DNA of 64,000 bases from Desulfobulbaceae bacterium (GCA_024637145.1 JAGXFQ010000033.1:1-64000), one strand, 5' to 3'; positions 1 to 9,336 are shown, counted from the stretch's first letter. The notes: generated by a model not told the origin, from the sequence alone. A program made the numbers and translations.

Positions 1-141
1 ATTCTTTTTAATACCCCCTTGAGGGGTACAAAAACACGAAGAGCTTCTTGTTTTTATGTTTTTCTTTGTGCCTTCGTGTCTTTGTGGTTCGTATGCAATA
101 ACGAAATTCTACACGTACATTTAAGTTTTACGGAGTACTAG
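1..141 (-). repeat. CTAG-bounded dispersed repeat, copy A (cut by window edge)
   Basis: The reverse complement of this stretch starts CTAGTACTCCGTAAAAC and matches the left end of the copy at 44526-44729 almost base for base, and the outer part of the copy at 32349-32465. Inside it carries the hairpin TACCCC-TCAAG-GGGTA and the inverted pair ACACGAAG/CTTCGTGT. The far end lies outside the window. The CTAG boundary (138-141) supplies the TAG stop of the NlpC/P60 gene. It has no coding capacity and looks like a MITE-type non-autonomous element. Confidence 0.75.
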
Positions 142-638
142 AGGCTGGCCACCCGCCGGGCCTGCCAATACGTCTTCAGCCAGTAAGGGTTGTCCAGCCG
201 CGACATCATCACACCCGTGCTCTTTGAGGCGTGAATAAACTTTTGCCCCTCCAGATAGATACCCACGTGTCTGCCCCCCTGGCTGATCTTGAAAAAAAAC
301 AGGTCCCCCGACTGCAGCTGCTGCCGGCTGATGGGGTCGCCGGTCCGGGCCAGTTGGGAGGTGGTGCGGGGCAGGCGGGTATTAAAAAGGTCGCGGAAGA
401 GGACAAAGGTGAAGCCGGAGCAGTCAACACCCTTTTTGCTCAGGCCGCCGTCACGATGAGGGACGCCCTGCCACTGGGCCAGGCCGGCATAGAGCGCGGT
501 CAGGGTCTGGTTCTGGCCCGGCGTCCTGACCGCCGGGATGGGCGCAACCGGGTCCGCCACCCTTTTCTGGGCTGGGCCGCAGCCACCCAGCAGGAGCAGG
601 CAGGTGCCGAGAAGGATGATCAGGAGGGGGGCCTTCAT
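138..638 (-). CDS. NlpC/P60 family cell-wall endopeptidase lipoprotein
   Basis: A 166-aa lipoprotein predicted to cleave peptidoglycan stem peptides in the periplasm. The N-terminus is a lipoprotein signal ending in the lipobox LLGGC (Cys20). The C-terminal two thirds is an NlpC/P60 domain: catalytic Cys in VDCSGF, catalytic His in GRHVGIYL and a second His in FIHASKS, in the order typical of Spr/NlpC hydrolases. The length fits a single-domain Spr-like enzyme. The start overlaps the stop of the upstream cysteine synthase fusion by ATGA, so the two are translationally coupled. The TAG stop lies in the boundary of a dispersed repeat. The family is clear; the exact bond cleaved is not. Confidence 0.9.
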   Translation of the reverse strand: MKAPLLIILLGTCLLLLGGCGPAQKRVADPVAPIPAVRTPGQNQTLTALYAGLAQWQGVPHRDGGLSKKGVDCSGFTFVLFRDLFNTRLPRTTSQLARTGDPISRQQLQSGDLFFFKISQGGRHVGIYLEGQKFIHASKSTGVMMSRLDNPYWLKTYWQARRVASL

Positions 639-2995
639 TTCTGTTTACACTGGCCGGCCCCGCAGGCCTGACAGCTGCCGGCACTGAGACACCAGACCGG
701 GCCGGTGGCGGTGTCGGTGATGATAATGCCTTTTTCCTCAAGCCGGCGGCGGGCGGCATCCGCACTGGGCCAATCCTTGCTTTTCCGGGCCTCTTCCCGT
801 TCCTTGATCAGCGCGTTGATTTCCGGGTTCAGGGGGCACTCCTCCAGGACCATAATGTTGACCAGGGAATTGATTTTCTCCAGGGTTTCCAGAATATATT
901 TTTTCTGGTCGGCGCCCAGCTGGCCGTTGGCCAGGATGCCGTTGACCTTCTTGATGAAATCAAAAAGGCCCCCCAGGGCCTTGGAGATATTCATGTCATC
1001 ATCCATGGCCGCAAAAAAGGTATTTTCAAGGCGGGTGAGAAAGGTGGCCACCTCGGGATGGGGGTTGCCCGGCGCCAGGCAGAGCAGTTTCTTGCAGAAC
1101 TCATCCAGGCGCCGCAGGCTCACCCGGGCGGCGGTGAGTTTGGCAAAGCTGAACTCAATGGGCTTGCGGTAATGGTGGCGCAGGAGGAAAAAACGCACCT
1201 CCCGGTTGCTGAAACCTTCGGCCCGGACATCAGCCAGGGTGATGATGTTGGAGTTTTCAGCGCTCATCATCTTGCCGTCCCTCAAGAGCAGCTCCGAGTG
1301 GAGCCAGTAATTGGCCAGGGGTTTGCCGGTTAAGGCCTTGGCAATGGCATTCTCATTTTCGTGATGGGGGAAGATGAGGTTGCGGCTGGCGGTATGGATA
1401 TCCATGGTGTCCCCCAGATGGCTCAGGGTCATGGCCGCACATTCGATATGCCAGCCGGGCCGCATATTGCCGAAATCGGTCTGGAAAAAGATGCCCTGCT
1501 TCAGCTCGCTCAAGGTGGAGCGTTTCATCAGGGTGAAATCAAGGGGGCTGTGCTTCTCATACTCATCCAGATCAACGGACTGACCGCTTCTGATCATGTC
1601 CAGATCCACCTTGGAGAGTCTGCCATATTCTCCAAATTTCGAGATGTCGAAATAGATGGAGCCGTGCAGCTCATAGGCATAGCCTTTGTGGATGAGGTCA
1701 TGGGCGATTTCAATCATCCGCTCCACGTAATCCGAGGCTTTGGGCATGGTGACGGGTTCTTTCAGGCCCAGGGCCGCCATGTCGGTGCGGAAGGCCTCCA
1801 TATAGGGCGCGGTGAACTGGGCTACGGACTGGTTGCTGTTTTCAGCCCCAGCAATGGTGTTGTCGTCGAGATCCGTAAAATTCATCAGAAACTCGACATG
1901 ATAGCCCTTGGCAGCCAGGGTGCGGTGGATCAGGTCGGCAACGATAAAACGGCGGCAGTGGCTGAGATTGGTGGCCTCATGGGTGGTGGGCCCGCAGGCG
2001 TAAAAGGTGACCCTCTGGGAGGAAAGGGGTTCAAAGGGTATTTTTTTGCGTTTGAGGGAGTTGTAGAACCTCAGCCTGGAGGTCTCTTCGATCTCGGCGG
2101 ATTTCTGGGAAAAGAGTTCGGTGGAGAGGTATTTTTCGCCGCTGTCAGGGAAGAGGACCACCAGTACGCCTTCTTCCATCTCGGCAGCCCTTTTGAGGGC
2201 GGCAGCCATGGCGCAGCCGGAACTCATGCCCATGAAAAGGCCCTCTTCCCGGGCCAGGGTGCGGGCCATCTCAAAGGCCTCTTCGTCATGGATATTGCTG
2301 ATCTGGTACGGCTTGTTCTTGTCAAAAATTCCCGGTTTGTACGACTCCTTCATGTTCTTGAGGCCCTGGATCTTGTGGCCCAGATAGGGTTCCACGGCCG
2401 TGACCCGCACCTGGGGATGTCTGGTGCTGTAATATTGACACAGGCCCATCACCGTGCCGCTGGTGCCCAGGGTGGCGACAATGTCGGTGACCTGGCCCCC
2501 GGTCTGTTCCCAGATCTCCGGGCCGGTACTCTCCACGTGGGTCTGCCAGTTGGCGTTATTGTTGAACTGATCCGTGAGAAAGTACTTGTCCGGCTCCTCG
2601 CGGACCATGGCATAGGCCTGCTCAATGGCCCCGTCTGTGGAGCGCTTGGCCGGGGTCAGGAGGATCTCCGCTCCATAGGCGGCCATGATTTTGCGGCGCT
2701 CAATGGAGGCGGATTCCGACATCACCAGCATGCAGCGATAGCCCTTTACCGCACAGACCATGGCCAGGGCGATGCCGGTGTTGCCGCTGGTGGCCTCCAG
2801 CACGATTTTATCCTTGGTCAGGGCCCCTGATTTTTCAGCGGCCTCGATCATGAATTTACCGATGCGGTCCTTGATAGAACCGCCCGGGTTCATGGATTCC
2901 AGTTTGGCAAAGATCTGCACCTTGGGGTTCGTATTTAAACGACGAATGGGAACCATGGGGGTGTTGCCGATAAGATCAAGAATGGATGTGTTCAT
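635..2995 (-). CDS. Fused cysteine synthase / cysteinyl-tRNA synthetase-like protein
   Basis: A 786-aa fusion. Residues 1-305 are a CysK/CysM-type PLP enzyme: PLP lysine K42 in NPGGSIKDR, substrate loop TSGNTG at 69-74, phosphate loop GTSGT at 177-181, and SSGCA near 258. It should make cysteine from O-acetylserine and sulfide. Residues 306-786 match cysteinyl-tRNA synthetase. The zinc ligands are kept (C334 in ACGPT, C519 in HIEC, H544 and E548 in FPHHENE), but HIGH is NLSH (343-346) and KMSKS is KMMSA (575-579), so aminoacylation is doubtful. The C-terminus is Cys-rich (CQACGAGQC). The ATG at 2995 was chosen because CysK homology starts there; the open frame continues upstream without similarity. 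It is coupled to the NlpC/P60 gene. Confidence 0.85.
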   Translation of the reverse strand: MNTSILDLIGNTPMVPIRRLNTNPKVQIFAKLESMNPGGSIKDRIGKFMIEAAEKSGALTKDKIVLEATSGNTGIALAMVCAVKGYRCMLVMSESASIERRKIMAAYGAEILLTPAKRSTDGAIEQAYAMVREEPDKYFLTDQFNNNANWQTHVESTGPEIWEQTGGQVTDIVATLGTSGTVMGLCQYYSTRHPQVRVTAVEPYLGHKIQGLKNMKESYKPGIFDKNKPYQISNIHDEEAFEMARTLAREEGLFMGMSSGCAMAAALKRAAEMEEGVLVVLFPDSGEKYLSTELFSQKSAEIEETSRLRFYNSLKRKKIPFEPLSSQRVTFYACGPTTHEATNLSHCRRFIVADLIHRTLAAKGYHVEFLMNFTDLDDNTIAGAENSNQSVAQFTAPYMEAFRTDMAALGLKEPVTMPKASDYVERMIEIAHDLIHKGYAYELHGSIYFDISKFGEYGRLSKVDLDMIRSGQSVDLDEYEKHSPLDFTLMKRSTLSELKQGIFFQTDFGNMRPGWHIECAAMTLSHLGDTMDIHTASRNLIFPHHENENAIAKALTGKPLANYWLHSELLLRDGKMMSAENSNIITLADVRAEGFSNREVRFFLLRHHYRKPIEFSFAKLTAARVSLRRLDEFCKKLLCLAPGNPHPEVATFLTRLENTFFAAMDDDMNISKALGGLFDFIKKVNGILANGQLGADQKKYILETLEKINSLVNIMVLEECPLNPEINALIKEREEARKSKDWPSADAARRRLEEKGIIITDTATGPVWCLSAGSCQACGAGQCKQK

Positions 2996-3350
2996 AAAAT
3001 CTATTAAGAGAGGGGTACGGGTGAGCGGGTGATCTCTTTTTGCCAGGCGCTCCTTGCTGCTTGCCGGGCTGCCATGACAACGAGAGAGGGGCAGGAAAGA
3101 TCCGCCCTTCTCACTCATAAAGCGGAACCTCTAAAACAGCAAATAAAAAGTGGGCAGGTAAGCGTTTGGGCCTCTTCCGGCTCCGGTTTTTGGGCCTTTA
3201 GCCCCCCCTCCGATCCGGAGGGCGGCAAAAGGCAAAACAAGGGCCTGCCCTCCGGCTGCGCCAAAAAAAAAGCAGGCTCTCTAAAAAAGAGAGCCTGCTT
3301 TTTTTAACAAAGGCAAGAGCCGTTAACAGCGCCGGCCGGGGCCGGAGGGG
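2996..3350. other. Intergenic region between dsrP and cysK-cysS
   Basis: No gene was recognised in this 355-bp gap. Its only clear structure is the terminator at 3262-3305. The part next to 2995 should hold the leader and promoter of the cysteine synthase fusion, but no convincing -35/-10 pair was seen. Confidence 0.5.
3262..3305 (-). terminator. Rho-independent terminator of the dsrMKJOP operon
   Basis: Perfect 11-bp stem AGCAGGCTCTC / GAGAGCCTGCT (3271-3281 and 3289-3299) with an A-rich loop. A run of A on the left and of T on the right makes it usable in both directions. It lies about 45 bp past the dsrP stop. Confidence 0.9.
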
Positions 3351-4541
3351 TTAACTGACCTTTAAGTTAGCTTCTGAATCACGTTTTACAGCAACAACCA
3401 GCTTGTAGAGCAGCGTAAGAATGAAGAAGCCGGTGGACCAGACGCCGGCCGTCACGGTGAGCTCAACAACGGTGGGCACGTACTCAACAATATGCTCCAT
3501 GGGGGTGGGGACAAAACCACCGAGCACCAGGCCCAGGCCCTTGTCGATCCAGAAGGCCACGAAAATCAGAATACAGCTGGTGGCCAGCATGGCATCTGAT
3601 TTCTGACGCCGGGCAATAAAGAGCATGATGATGCCGAGGATGCCCATGGCCACCGAGGCCCGCATAAAGGGCACCAGGTTATTGTGCATCACGCCGGTGC
3701 TGTGGTCAACAAGACCGAAGAACAGATAGTCCAGGGTGTGCATATGGCCGGGAATGTTGGAATAGTAGCCAACAAAGACCTCACAGCCCAGGAGGAAGAA
3801 GTTGATGATAGCGGCATAACCGATAATGGTCACCAGCTTGTCCTTGGCGGTCTGACCCACATCAAAATTAGCAGTACGCTTCATGATGAGGGCGATAACC
3901 AGGAGCAGGGCAGGTCCGGCCGCAAAGGCTGAGGCCAGAAAGCGGGGGGCCAGAACAGCGGTGAGCCAGAAATGACGACCGGGCAGACCACAGTAGAGAA
4001 ACGCCGTTACCGTATGGATGGAGATGGCCCAGGGGATGGAGAGATAGATAAAGGGCTTCACCCAGTTGGGGTATTTGATGCCTCTATACTCCGACGACAG
4101 GACCACAAAACCACAGAGGACGTTTAAGAACAGATAGCCGTTCAAGACGATCATGTCATAAAAGAGCATGGAGTTGGGGCTGGGGTGGAGAATGACGTTC
4201 ATGGCCCGCATGGGCTGGCCCAGATCGGCAATAATGAACATCAGACACATGATCACGGCCGCAATGGCCATGAACTCACCCAGGAGGGTAATGCGACCAA
4301 AGGACTTGTAGTCATGCAGGTAATAGGGCAGTACCAGCATCAGCCCACCGGCAGCAACACCCACCAGGAAGGTGAACTGGGAGATGTAGATACCCCAGGT
4401 CACGTCTCGGCTCATGCCGGTGGCGCCAAGGCCGTAATTGAACTGAACCAGATAGGCAATAGCACCTGCGCCCATAATCATGAGCAGCAGGGTAAGCCAG
4501 CCCCAGTACAGTCCGTTTCCTTTCAATACTTTATCAACCAT
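3351..4541 (-). CDS. dsrP: DsrP, NrfD-like integral membrane subunit of DsrMKJOP
   Basis: A 396-aa polytopic protein of the NrfD/PsrC family with about ten hydrophobic segments spanning nearly its whole length. In DsrMKJOP it is the quinone-interacting membrane anchor that pairs with the periplasmic ferredoxin DsrO. The family assignment rests on the hydrophobic pattern and on the order dsrM-K-J-O-P. It starts 8 bp after dsrO. The terminator at 3262-3305 closes the operon. Confidence 0.93.
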   Translation of the reverse strand: MVDKVLKGNGLYWGWLTLLLMIMGAGAIAYLVQFNYGLGATGMSRDVTWGIYISQFTFLVGVAAGGLMLVLPYYLHDYKSFGRITLLGEFMAIAAVIMCLMFIIADLGQPMRAMNVILHPSPNSMLFYDMIVLNGYLFLNVLCGFVVLSSEYRGIKYPNWVKPFIYLSIPWAISIHTVTAFLYCGLPGRHFWLTAVLAPRFLASAFAAGPALLLVIALIMKRTANFDVGQTAKDKLVTIIGYAAIINFFLLGCEVFVGYYSNIPGHMHTLDYLFFGLVDHSTGVMHNNLVPFMRASVAMGILGIIMLFIARRQKSDAMLATSCILIFVAFWIDKGLGLVLGGFVPTPMEHIVEYVPTVVELTVTAGVWSTGFFILTLLYKLVVAVKRDSEANLKVS

Positions 4542-4549
4542 GATGCACC

Positions 4550-5377
4550 TCAGATAATGTAGAAAATTGACGGTTTTGTACCAAGAGAAGGCTTGCGCTG
4601 AATGGTGAACCGCTGCCGTAATATCTGTGATATCTCGGAATGCGGATCATTCAGGTCACCAAATACCATGGCGCCTTCAACTCCCTTATTGGCCTCTTCA
4701 ACGCAGAGCGGATCTTTGCCCTGCTTGGTCCGCCAGGAACAGAGCGAACATTTCTCCACAACCCCGCGCATCCTGGAGGGAAACTCCTGGTTGTAGTTCT
4801 TGATGAAGGGCTTGCCATTCTCAGAACCACGGGGTGAGCGCCAGTTAAAGGAACGGGCGCCGTAGGGGCAGGCCGCCATACAGAAGCGGCAGCCGATGCA
4901 GCGATGGAAGTCCATCATAACCACACCGTCACTGTTCTTGAAGGTCGCCCCGGTGGGGCAGGCCCGGACGCAGGGAGGGTTGTCACAGTGGTTACAGAGG
5001 GCCAGGATGTTCATGGCGCTGAGCCGAGCATCCTTTTTGTAATGGCTGTGATCAGGAAAGACGTTGGGGAACTTGTCCGTCCAGATCCACTTGATCTCGT
5101 CCTTGCTGTTGGGGAACTTGGGGACGTTATGATAGTCGTGGCACACCTTCTGACATTTCTCGGCCAGGCCGGGATTGTCATGGAATTTGCCGCTGTCGAT
5201 AACAAGACCCTGCCGGACGCCCGTGGGGGCCGCTTCATGGCCGTCATTGCCGTGGGCCGCCGGGGCAGCACCATGGCCGCTTACGGCCTGGGCCCTGGAG
5301 CCCAGCATGGGGACAGCAACACCGGCCGCAGCTGTGAGACCGGCCAGTTTCAGGAATTTTCTTCGTCTATTATCCAT
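4550..5377 (-). CDS. dsrO: DsrO, periplasmic ferredoxin subunit of DsrMKJOP
   Basis: A 275-aa iron-sulfur protein. The N-terminus has a twin-arginine signal (RRRKFLKLAG followed by a hydrophobic run to about residue 30), so it is exported folded. Cysteine groups for several [4Fe-4S] clusters follow: CQKVC, CNHCDNPPCVRACP, CIGCRFCMAACP and CSLC. This is the HybA/DmsB-like pattern. It carries electrons between the DsrP quinone site and the DsrJ haems. Its start shares one base with the dsrJ stop (TAATG). Confidence 0.93.
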   Translation of the reverse strand: MDNRRRKFLKLAGLTAAAGVAVPMLGSRAQAVSGHGAAPAAHGNDGHEAAPTGVRQGLVIDSGKFHDNPGLAEKCQKVCHDYHNVPKFPNSKDEIKWIWTDKFPNVFPDHSHYKKDARLSAMNILALCNHCDNPPCVRACPTGATFKNSDGVVMMDFHRCIGCRFCMAACPYGARSFNWRSPRGSENGKPFIKNYNQEFPSRMRGVVEKCSLCSWRTKQGKDPLCVEEANKGVEGAMVFGDLNDPHSEISQILRQRFTIQRKPSLGTKPSIFYII

Positions 5378-5778
5378 TATTGGGCCTCCTTACCGTCAGT
5401 AGGTTCAACCGGCGCAAGGTGGCAGTCCCAGCAGTAGGGCTGGACAGAGGCGTATACGTGACAGGTGTCACAGAATTTCTCTTTGCTGGTATGGCAGTGC
5501 ATACAGCCGTTCTGCAGACTCTTTTCCACCACAATCCCCTGGGCAGTTGTTATTTTTCCACGTTTGCCTTCCCGGATTACCTCATCGCGCCACTCATTCA
5601 AAAGAACCATGTGGCTTGATCTCATGTAGTCGGTATCCTTGACACAGGCGGTATATCCCTTGGGCTTTTCCGGTTCCGGCTTTTTATGGTCGCCGGTAGT
5701 CATGTTGTAACCGACAACGGACAGGGCCAGAACAAGGAAAATAGCCAATCCGATCAGTACTTTACCTTTATCGTACAT
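5377..5778 (-). CDS. dsrJ: DsrJ, triheme cytochrome c of DsrMKJOP
   Basis: A 133-aa protein with an N-terminal hydrophobic segment (residues 7-24), probably an uncleaved anchor, and three CXXCH haem c sites near the C-terminus: CMHCH, CDTCH and CWDCH. Three haems and this size are diagnostic for DsrJ, in which one haem is reported to have unusual His/Cys ligation. It acts on the periplasmic face. It starts 3 bp after dsrK and overlaps dsrO by one base. Confidence 0.95.
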   Translation of the reverse strand: MYDKGKVLIGLAIFLVLALSVVGYNMTTGDHKKPEPEKPKGYTACVKDTDYMRSSHMVLLNEWRDEVIREGKRGKITTAQGIVVEKSLQNGCMHCHTSKEKFCDTCHVYASVQPYCWDCHLAPVEPTDGKEAQ

Positions 5779-5781
5779 TGA

Positions 5782-7446
5782 TTAGCCCTCCGTTTCCGTA
5801 GTTATCAGTTCTTCAAAGCGCAGGCCTTGTTCCCTGTTTTCAATTTCACCGTCCATAACCAGGGCGTTACCCACCAGCTCTGAAAGACCAATGACATCGA
5901 CATCCGTGGCCCGGCTTGGATCATCAGAGGTGTTGGGCAGCCAGTATTCCATGAGCGTCGACAGGGTGGCCCGGTCAATGGCACAGACCGTGGCCAGGGC
6001 GTTGACCCCGAACCTCTGGTTGACGTCCTGCACCGCATTGGCGCGGGGCAGACCGGCCCGCATGCGCAGCTCCATGATCTCACCGGTGTTGAGGCCGGTG
6101 CCGGAACCGCAGCAGTAGGTCTTCTCACGGATACAGTTCTCGTTCATCTCATGCCACTTGGGCACGACATTGTCGAGAATGTAGCGCGGCTCATCCATCA
6201 GACCCATGGCCCGGGCCGGGTTGCAGGAATCATGGAAGGTGGGGACGCGGTGGGCGTTACGCTTGGGATCAAGCTTGAGTTTGCCATGCTTGATCAGATC
6301 AGCGGTGAACTCGGAGATATGAACCATCTTGGTGGACCGAGCATTCTCAAAGACCGTGCCGGTGATGGGGCTCTTGGGCACCTCCATGAAGTCGGCCGGG
6401 CCGTTCATGGTGTCCATGTATTGATGGATGACCCGCCACATATGACCGCACTCGCCGCCCAGGATCCACTTGACCCCCAGACGCTTGGCCTCGGCATACA
6501 TCTTGGCGTTGAGCTTCTTCATCATCTCGTTGGAGGTGAAGAGACCAAAGTTGCCGCCCTCCGAGGCATAGGTGCTTAGGGTGTAGTCCAGACCGATATG
6601 CTCAAAGAGCAGCAGGTAGCCCATGAAGGTGTAGATGCCGGGCTCGGCAAAGACATCGGCCGAGGGGGTAATAAAGAGGATCTCGGCGCCCTTGCGGTTG
6701 AAGGTGGGGTGCACGTCAACGCCGGTGATCTCCTTGACGTCGTCCACCAGGTAGCCGATGTTGTCTTTAAAGGTATGGGGCTGCAGACCCATATGGTTAC
6801 CGGTGCGGTTGGAGTTGGCAGCCGGCTCCAGGATCCAGTTGATACCCACACCCACCAGATGCAGGAGCTCGCGCATCATCATGGTGATTTCAGCGGTATC
6901 AATGCCGTAGGGGCAGAACACCGAGCAGCGCCGGCACTCCGTACACTGATACGAGTACATGAACCATTCCTTGAGGACCTTGACGGTCATAGGACGGTTG
7001 CCCTGCATCTTGCCCAGGAGTTTGCGGCCCACCGTGAACTCGTTACGATAGACGGAGCGCAGCAGCTCGGCGCGCAGCACCGGCATGTTCTTAGGATCGC
7101 CGGTGCCCAGGAAGAAATGACATTTATCCGCACAGGCGCCGCAGCGGACACAGATGTCCATGAAGACCTTGAGGGAGCGGAATTTGTCCAGTCTCTCCCT
7201 GAGGCCGTTTAAGATGATATCTTCCCAGCCGTCCGGCAGTTTCCAGTCGTCCTGGTCCGGAGACCAGATGCGGGGGTTGGGGAAATGATGATATTCCACC
7301 ATCTCGGGCTTGGCAGGATAGGCGAAATTGCCTTCCTTGAATTCCGTGAAGGTGTCCTGCCAATCCTTTCTGGGAATGGCACCGGTAAACATATTGGGCT
7401 CTGTGGCAACAGCAGCCCGCAGATCTTCTACTTTTGGAATAGCCAT
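5782..7446 (-). CDS. dsrK: DsrK, HdrD-like catalytic iron-sulfur subunit of DsrMKJOP
   Basis: A 554-aa cytoplasmic subunit. It has two ferredoxin-type [4Fe-4S] sites, C99/C102/C105/C109 (CVRCGACADKC) and CTECRRCSVFCP near 165-180, followed by a CCG-type domain with GGECG near 330 and CCGSG near 445. CCG domains of HdrD and DsrK hold the special [4Fe-4S] cluster that handles disulfides; here the substrate is expected to be the DsrC trisulfide. It shares one base with dsrM (TAATG), indicating tight coupling. Confidence 0.95.
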   Translation of the reverse strand: MAIPKVEDLRAAVATEPNMFTGAIPRKDWQDTFTEFKEGNFAYPAKPEMVEYHHFPNPRIWSPDQDDWKLPDGWEDIILNGLRERLDKFRSLKVFMDICVRCGACADKCHFFLGTGDPKNMPVLRAELLRSVYRNEFTVGRKLLGKMQGNRPMTVKVLKEWFMYSYQCTECRRCSVFCPYGIDTAEITMMMRELLHLVGVGINWILEPAANSNRTGNHMGLQPHTFKDNIGYLVDDVKEITGVDVHPTFNRKGAEILFITPSADVFAEPGIYTFMGYLLLFEHIGLDYTLSTYASEGGNFGLFTSNEMMKKLNAKMYAEAKRLGVKWILGGECGHMWRVIHQYMDTMNGPADFMEVPKSPITGTVFENARSTKMVHISEFTADLIKHGKLKLDPKRNAHRVPTFHDSCNPARAMGLMDEPRYILDNVVPKWHEMNENCIREKTYCCGSGTGLNTGEIMELRMRAGLPRANAVQDVNQRFGVNALATVCAIDRATLSTLMEYWLPNTSDDPSRATDVDVIGLSELVGNALVMDGEIENREQGLRFEELITTETEG

Positions 7447-8492
7447 TATTCAGTGACCTCCTCTTTTTTTTCAGCTGCCGGCGCCGGAGGAAGTTCCTTT
7501 TCAACGGGAATATCTGCCGCAACCATGAACTCACGGAAATCATCCTCGTAGGCGGCATAGGAATGCGGCTTGATGTTTGGATCGTTCCAGGGGTTGATGT
7601 GGCGCGTGGCCCGCGAATCGTTGGCCATGTTTCTGGTGGGGGAGAAGAAAATACCGCCCGCATGCATCAATTTGGAGAACGGGAAGTAGATCATCAAGGT
7701 GGAAACCAGGGTGACATGGATGAAGAACACCGGATGGATGGTGCCGGGATTGGTCCAGTTCAGAGTGACCAGGCCCATGGTGAGCTGCTTGATGGCGGTG
7801 ACGTCCACGCGGAAATAATGACGCATGAGCATGCCGGTGGCGCCGATGCTGAAGATCAGCAGCAGCGGGAAGTAATCGGAGCCCAGGGAGATGTAGCGGA
7901 CCTGGGGCATGACCAACCGCCTGACAAAGAGGGCGACCAGGGCTGCCATGAAGATGAGGTTTGACTGATAGAGCACCGGAGCGCCGATCTGGACAAAGCC
8001 GTCAAGGTATTCCAGCATGGCCAGGCCGGGCAGCACCGGGTCGGTAAAGAGACGCAGGTGACGCAGGACAATGGTCAAAAAGGTGTAGTGGAACAAGAGA
8101 CCAAAGAGCCAGAGCCAGAGGCTGGGGCCGTAATGGAGCTTTGGGCTGTTGTTGCTCTTTATTCCGGCGCTGGTGTTGCGGAATAAGGACCGGAACAGGA
8201 AGATCTCCAGAAACATTCTGACGATGACGTCTGACTTGGAATTGGGACTCTCGAAACGATCTTCCTTGATAAAGGAAAGAGATTTCGCCTGTCCGCAGGT
8301 GGTGGGGATCTTGAATGGCACCGGAGATTTCGCCCAGTCAATGACCTTGCGAATAATACCCACGATGAGCACCAAGAAAGCAATGGAGGGCAGGATGACA
8401 CCCACCAGCATTTGCGTGCCTTGCCATATACCCAGTACCCCTCCAGCCACGATCAGCGCCAAGACAGCGATGATGGGTCTCAGGACTTTCAT
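7446..8492 (-). CDS. dsrM: DsrM, NarI-like cytochrome b subunit of DsrMKJOP
   Basis: A 348-aa membrane protein. Two N-terminal hydrophobic segments (5-25 and 30-48) precede a NarI-like four-helix domain (about residues 110-285) with conserved His residues that should bind b haems. It would oxidise menaquinol and pass electrons to DsrK. The C-terminus is charged and Ala/Pro/Glu-rich. It starts 6 bp after the RsbRD-type gene and is the first core gene of the operon. Confidence 0.93.
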   Translation of the reverse strand: MKVLRPIIAVLALIVAGGVLGIWQGTQMLVGVILPSIAFLVLIVGIIRKVIDWAKSPVPFKIPTTCGQAKSLSFIKEDRFESPNSKSDVIVRMFLEIFLFRSLFRNTSAGIKSNNSPKLHYGPSLWLWLFGLLFHYTFLTIVLRHLRLFTDPVLPGLAMLEYLDGFVQIGAPVLYQSNLIFMAALVALFVRRLVMPQVRYISLGSDYFPLLLIFSIGATGMLMRHYFRVDVTAIKQLTMGLVTLNWTNPGTIHPVFFIHVTLVSTLMIYFPFSKLMHAGGIFFSPTRNMANDSRATRHINPWNDPNIKPHSYAAYEDDFREFMVAADIPVEKELPPAPAAEKKEEVTE

Positions 8493-8498
8493 TAACCG

Positions 8499-9068
8499 TT
8501 ACCTCTCTTCATTAGGTTGGGCGTTGGTTGTTCTGTTGCGGATGCTGTCAGCCATGTCTTCTTTCATGATCTGCGAGGAACAGCGGGCCGAATCCGTGAT
8601 GATGTGTCTACCGGTTTTAAACTCATTCATCCGAATCTGGTATACCGTCTGTCGGCAGTTACTGAAAATGTCAAACATGGCCAGGGCAGCCGCATCCACT
8701 CTGGCACAAAAGGCCAGAAACTCTTTATATAATCTATCCATTCCCTCTTTTTCACACTGCTCTGCCACCAGGGTCTTCAGGTCAAAGACAAAGGAGATTG
8801 CCGTGGAGGCGGCAATGGGTTGCACCGCCCGCACCCGCAGCAGATCCTCCAGGCCCGGTGTTGCCACCTCGGTGTCGCTTTCATCACAGAGCAGGTCGTA
8901 AAGTTCGGCCATGCCGATGCGGATCTTATGGCCCACAGGATTAGCAAAGGGGTCTTTCTGCTTTTTAAAAATGCGAAAGGTATCCTTTGCATACTCTCCC
9001 AGGATGATATCCTCCCAGCGTCCAAGGAGATATTCGCGTTTTTTGATCAGCAGCTCTGGTAGCGTCAT
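8499..9068 (-). CDS. RsbRD N-terminal domain protein leading the dsrMKJOP operon
   Basis: A 189-aa soluble, mostly helical protein resembling the N-terminal globin-like domain of RsbRD stressosome proteins, without the STAS domain. Such genes are known directly upstream of dsrM in sulfate reducers, which fits the 6-bp gap here. No metal-binding or catalytic motif is obvious; Cys residues occur near 58, 101, 119, 140 and 161. A sensory or assembly role for the Dsr complex is inferred, not shown. Confidence 0.75.
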   Translation of the reverse strand: MTLPELLIKKREYLLGRWEDIILGEYAKDTFRIFKKQKDPFANPVGHKIRIGMAELYDLLCDESDTEVATPGLEDLLRVRAVQPIAASTAISFVFDLKTLVAEQCEKEGMDRLYKEFLAFCARVDAAALAMFDIFSNCRQTVYQIRMNEFKTGRHIITDSARCSSQIMKEDMADSIRNRTTNAQPNEER

Positions 9069-9336
9069 GCTCTGTTTTCCTCTACGAACTTTTCAGGACC
9101 TCTGTGACGGAGCTGTCCCGTTCCCGGCAAAAAAGATGAATAGGTATTCATATATGAGCCGAAATGGTTATCATGTTTGGGTTTATTGTTCAATAAAATT
9201 GTTGCCTCAGCGGGCCAATTTCCCTTTGCCGGCAACTCTTGTCTGGCGGCTTCTTTGTTTCCTACCACCGGTGGTGGGCGGAATATGAGCCCATGTTTCT
9301 GTCAGGAGGGGGGCGGTTGGTCTGGCCTGGTCGGGC

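Noticed and set aside
1361..2830. A long open frame antisense to the cysteine synthase fusion (plus strand, 489 codons)
   Set aside because: It overlaps a strongly conserved gene on the other strand, is GC-biased and shows no domain.
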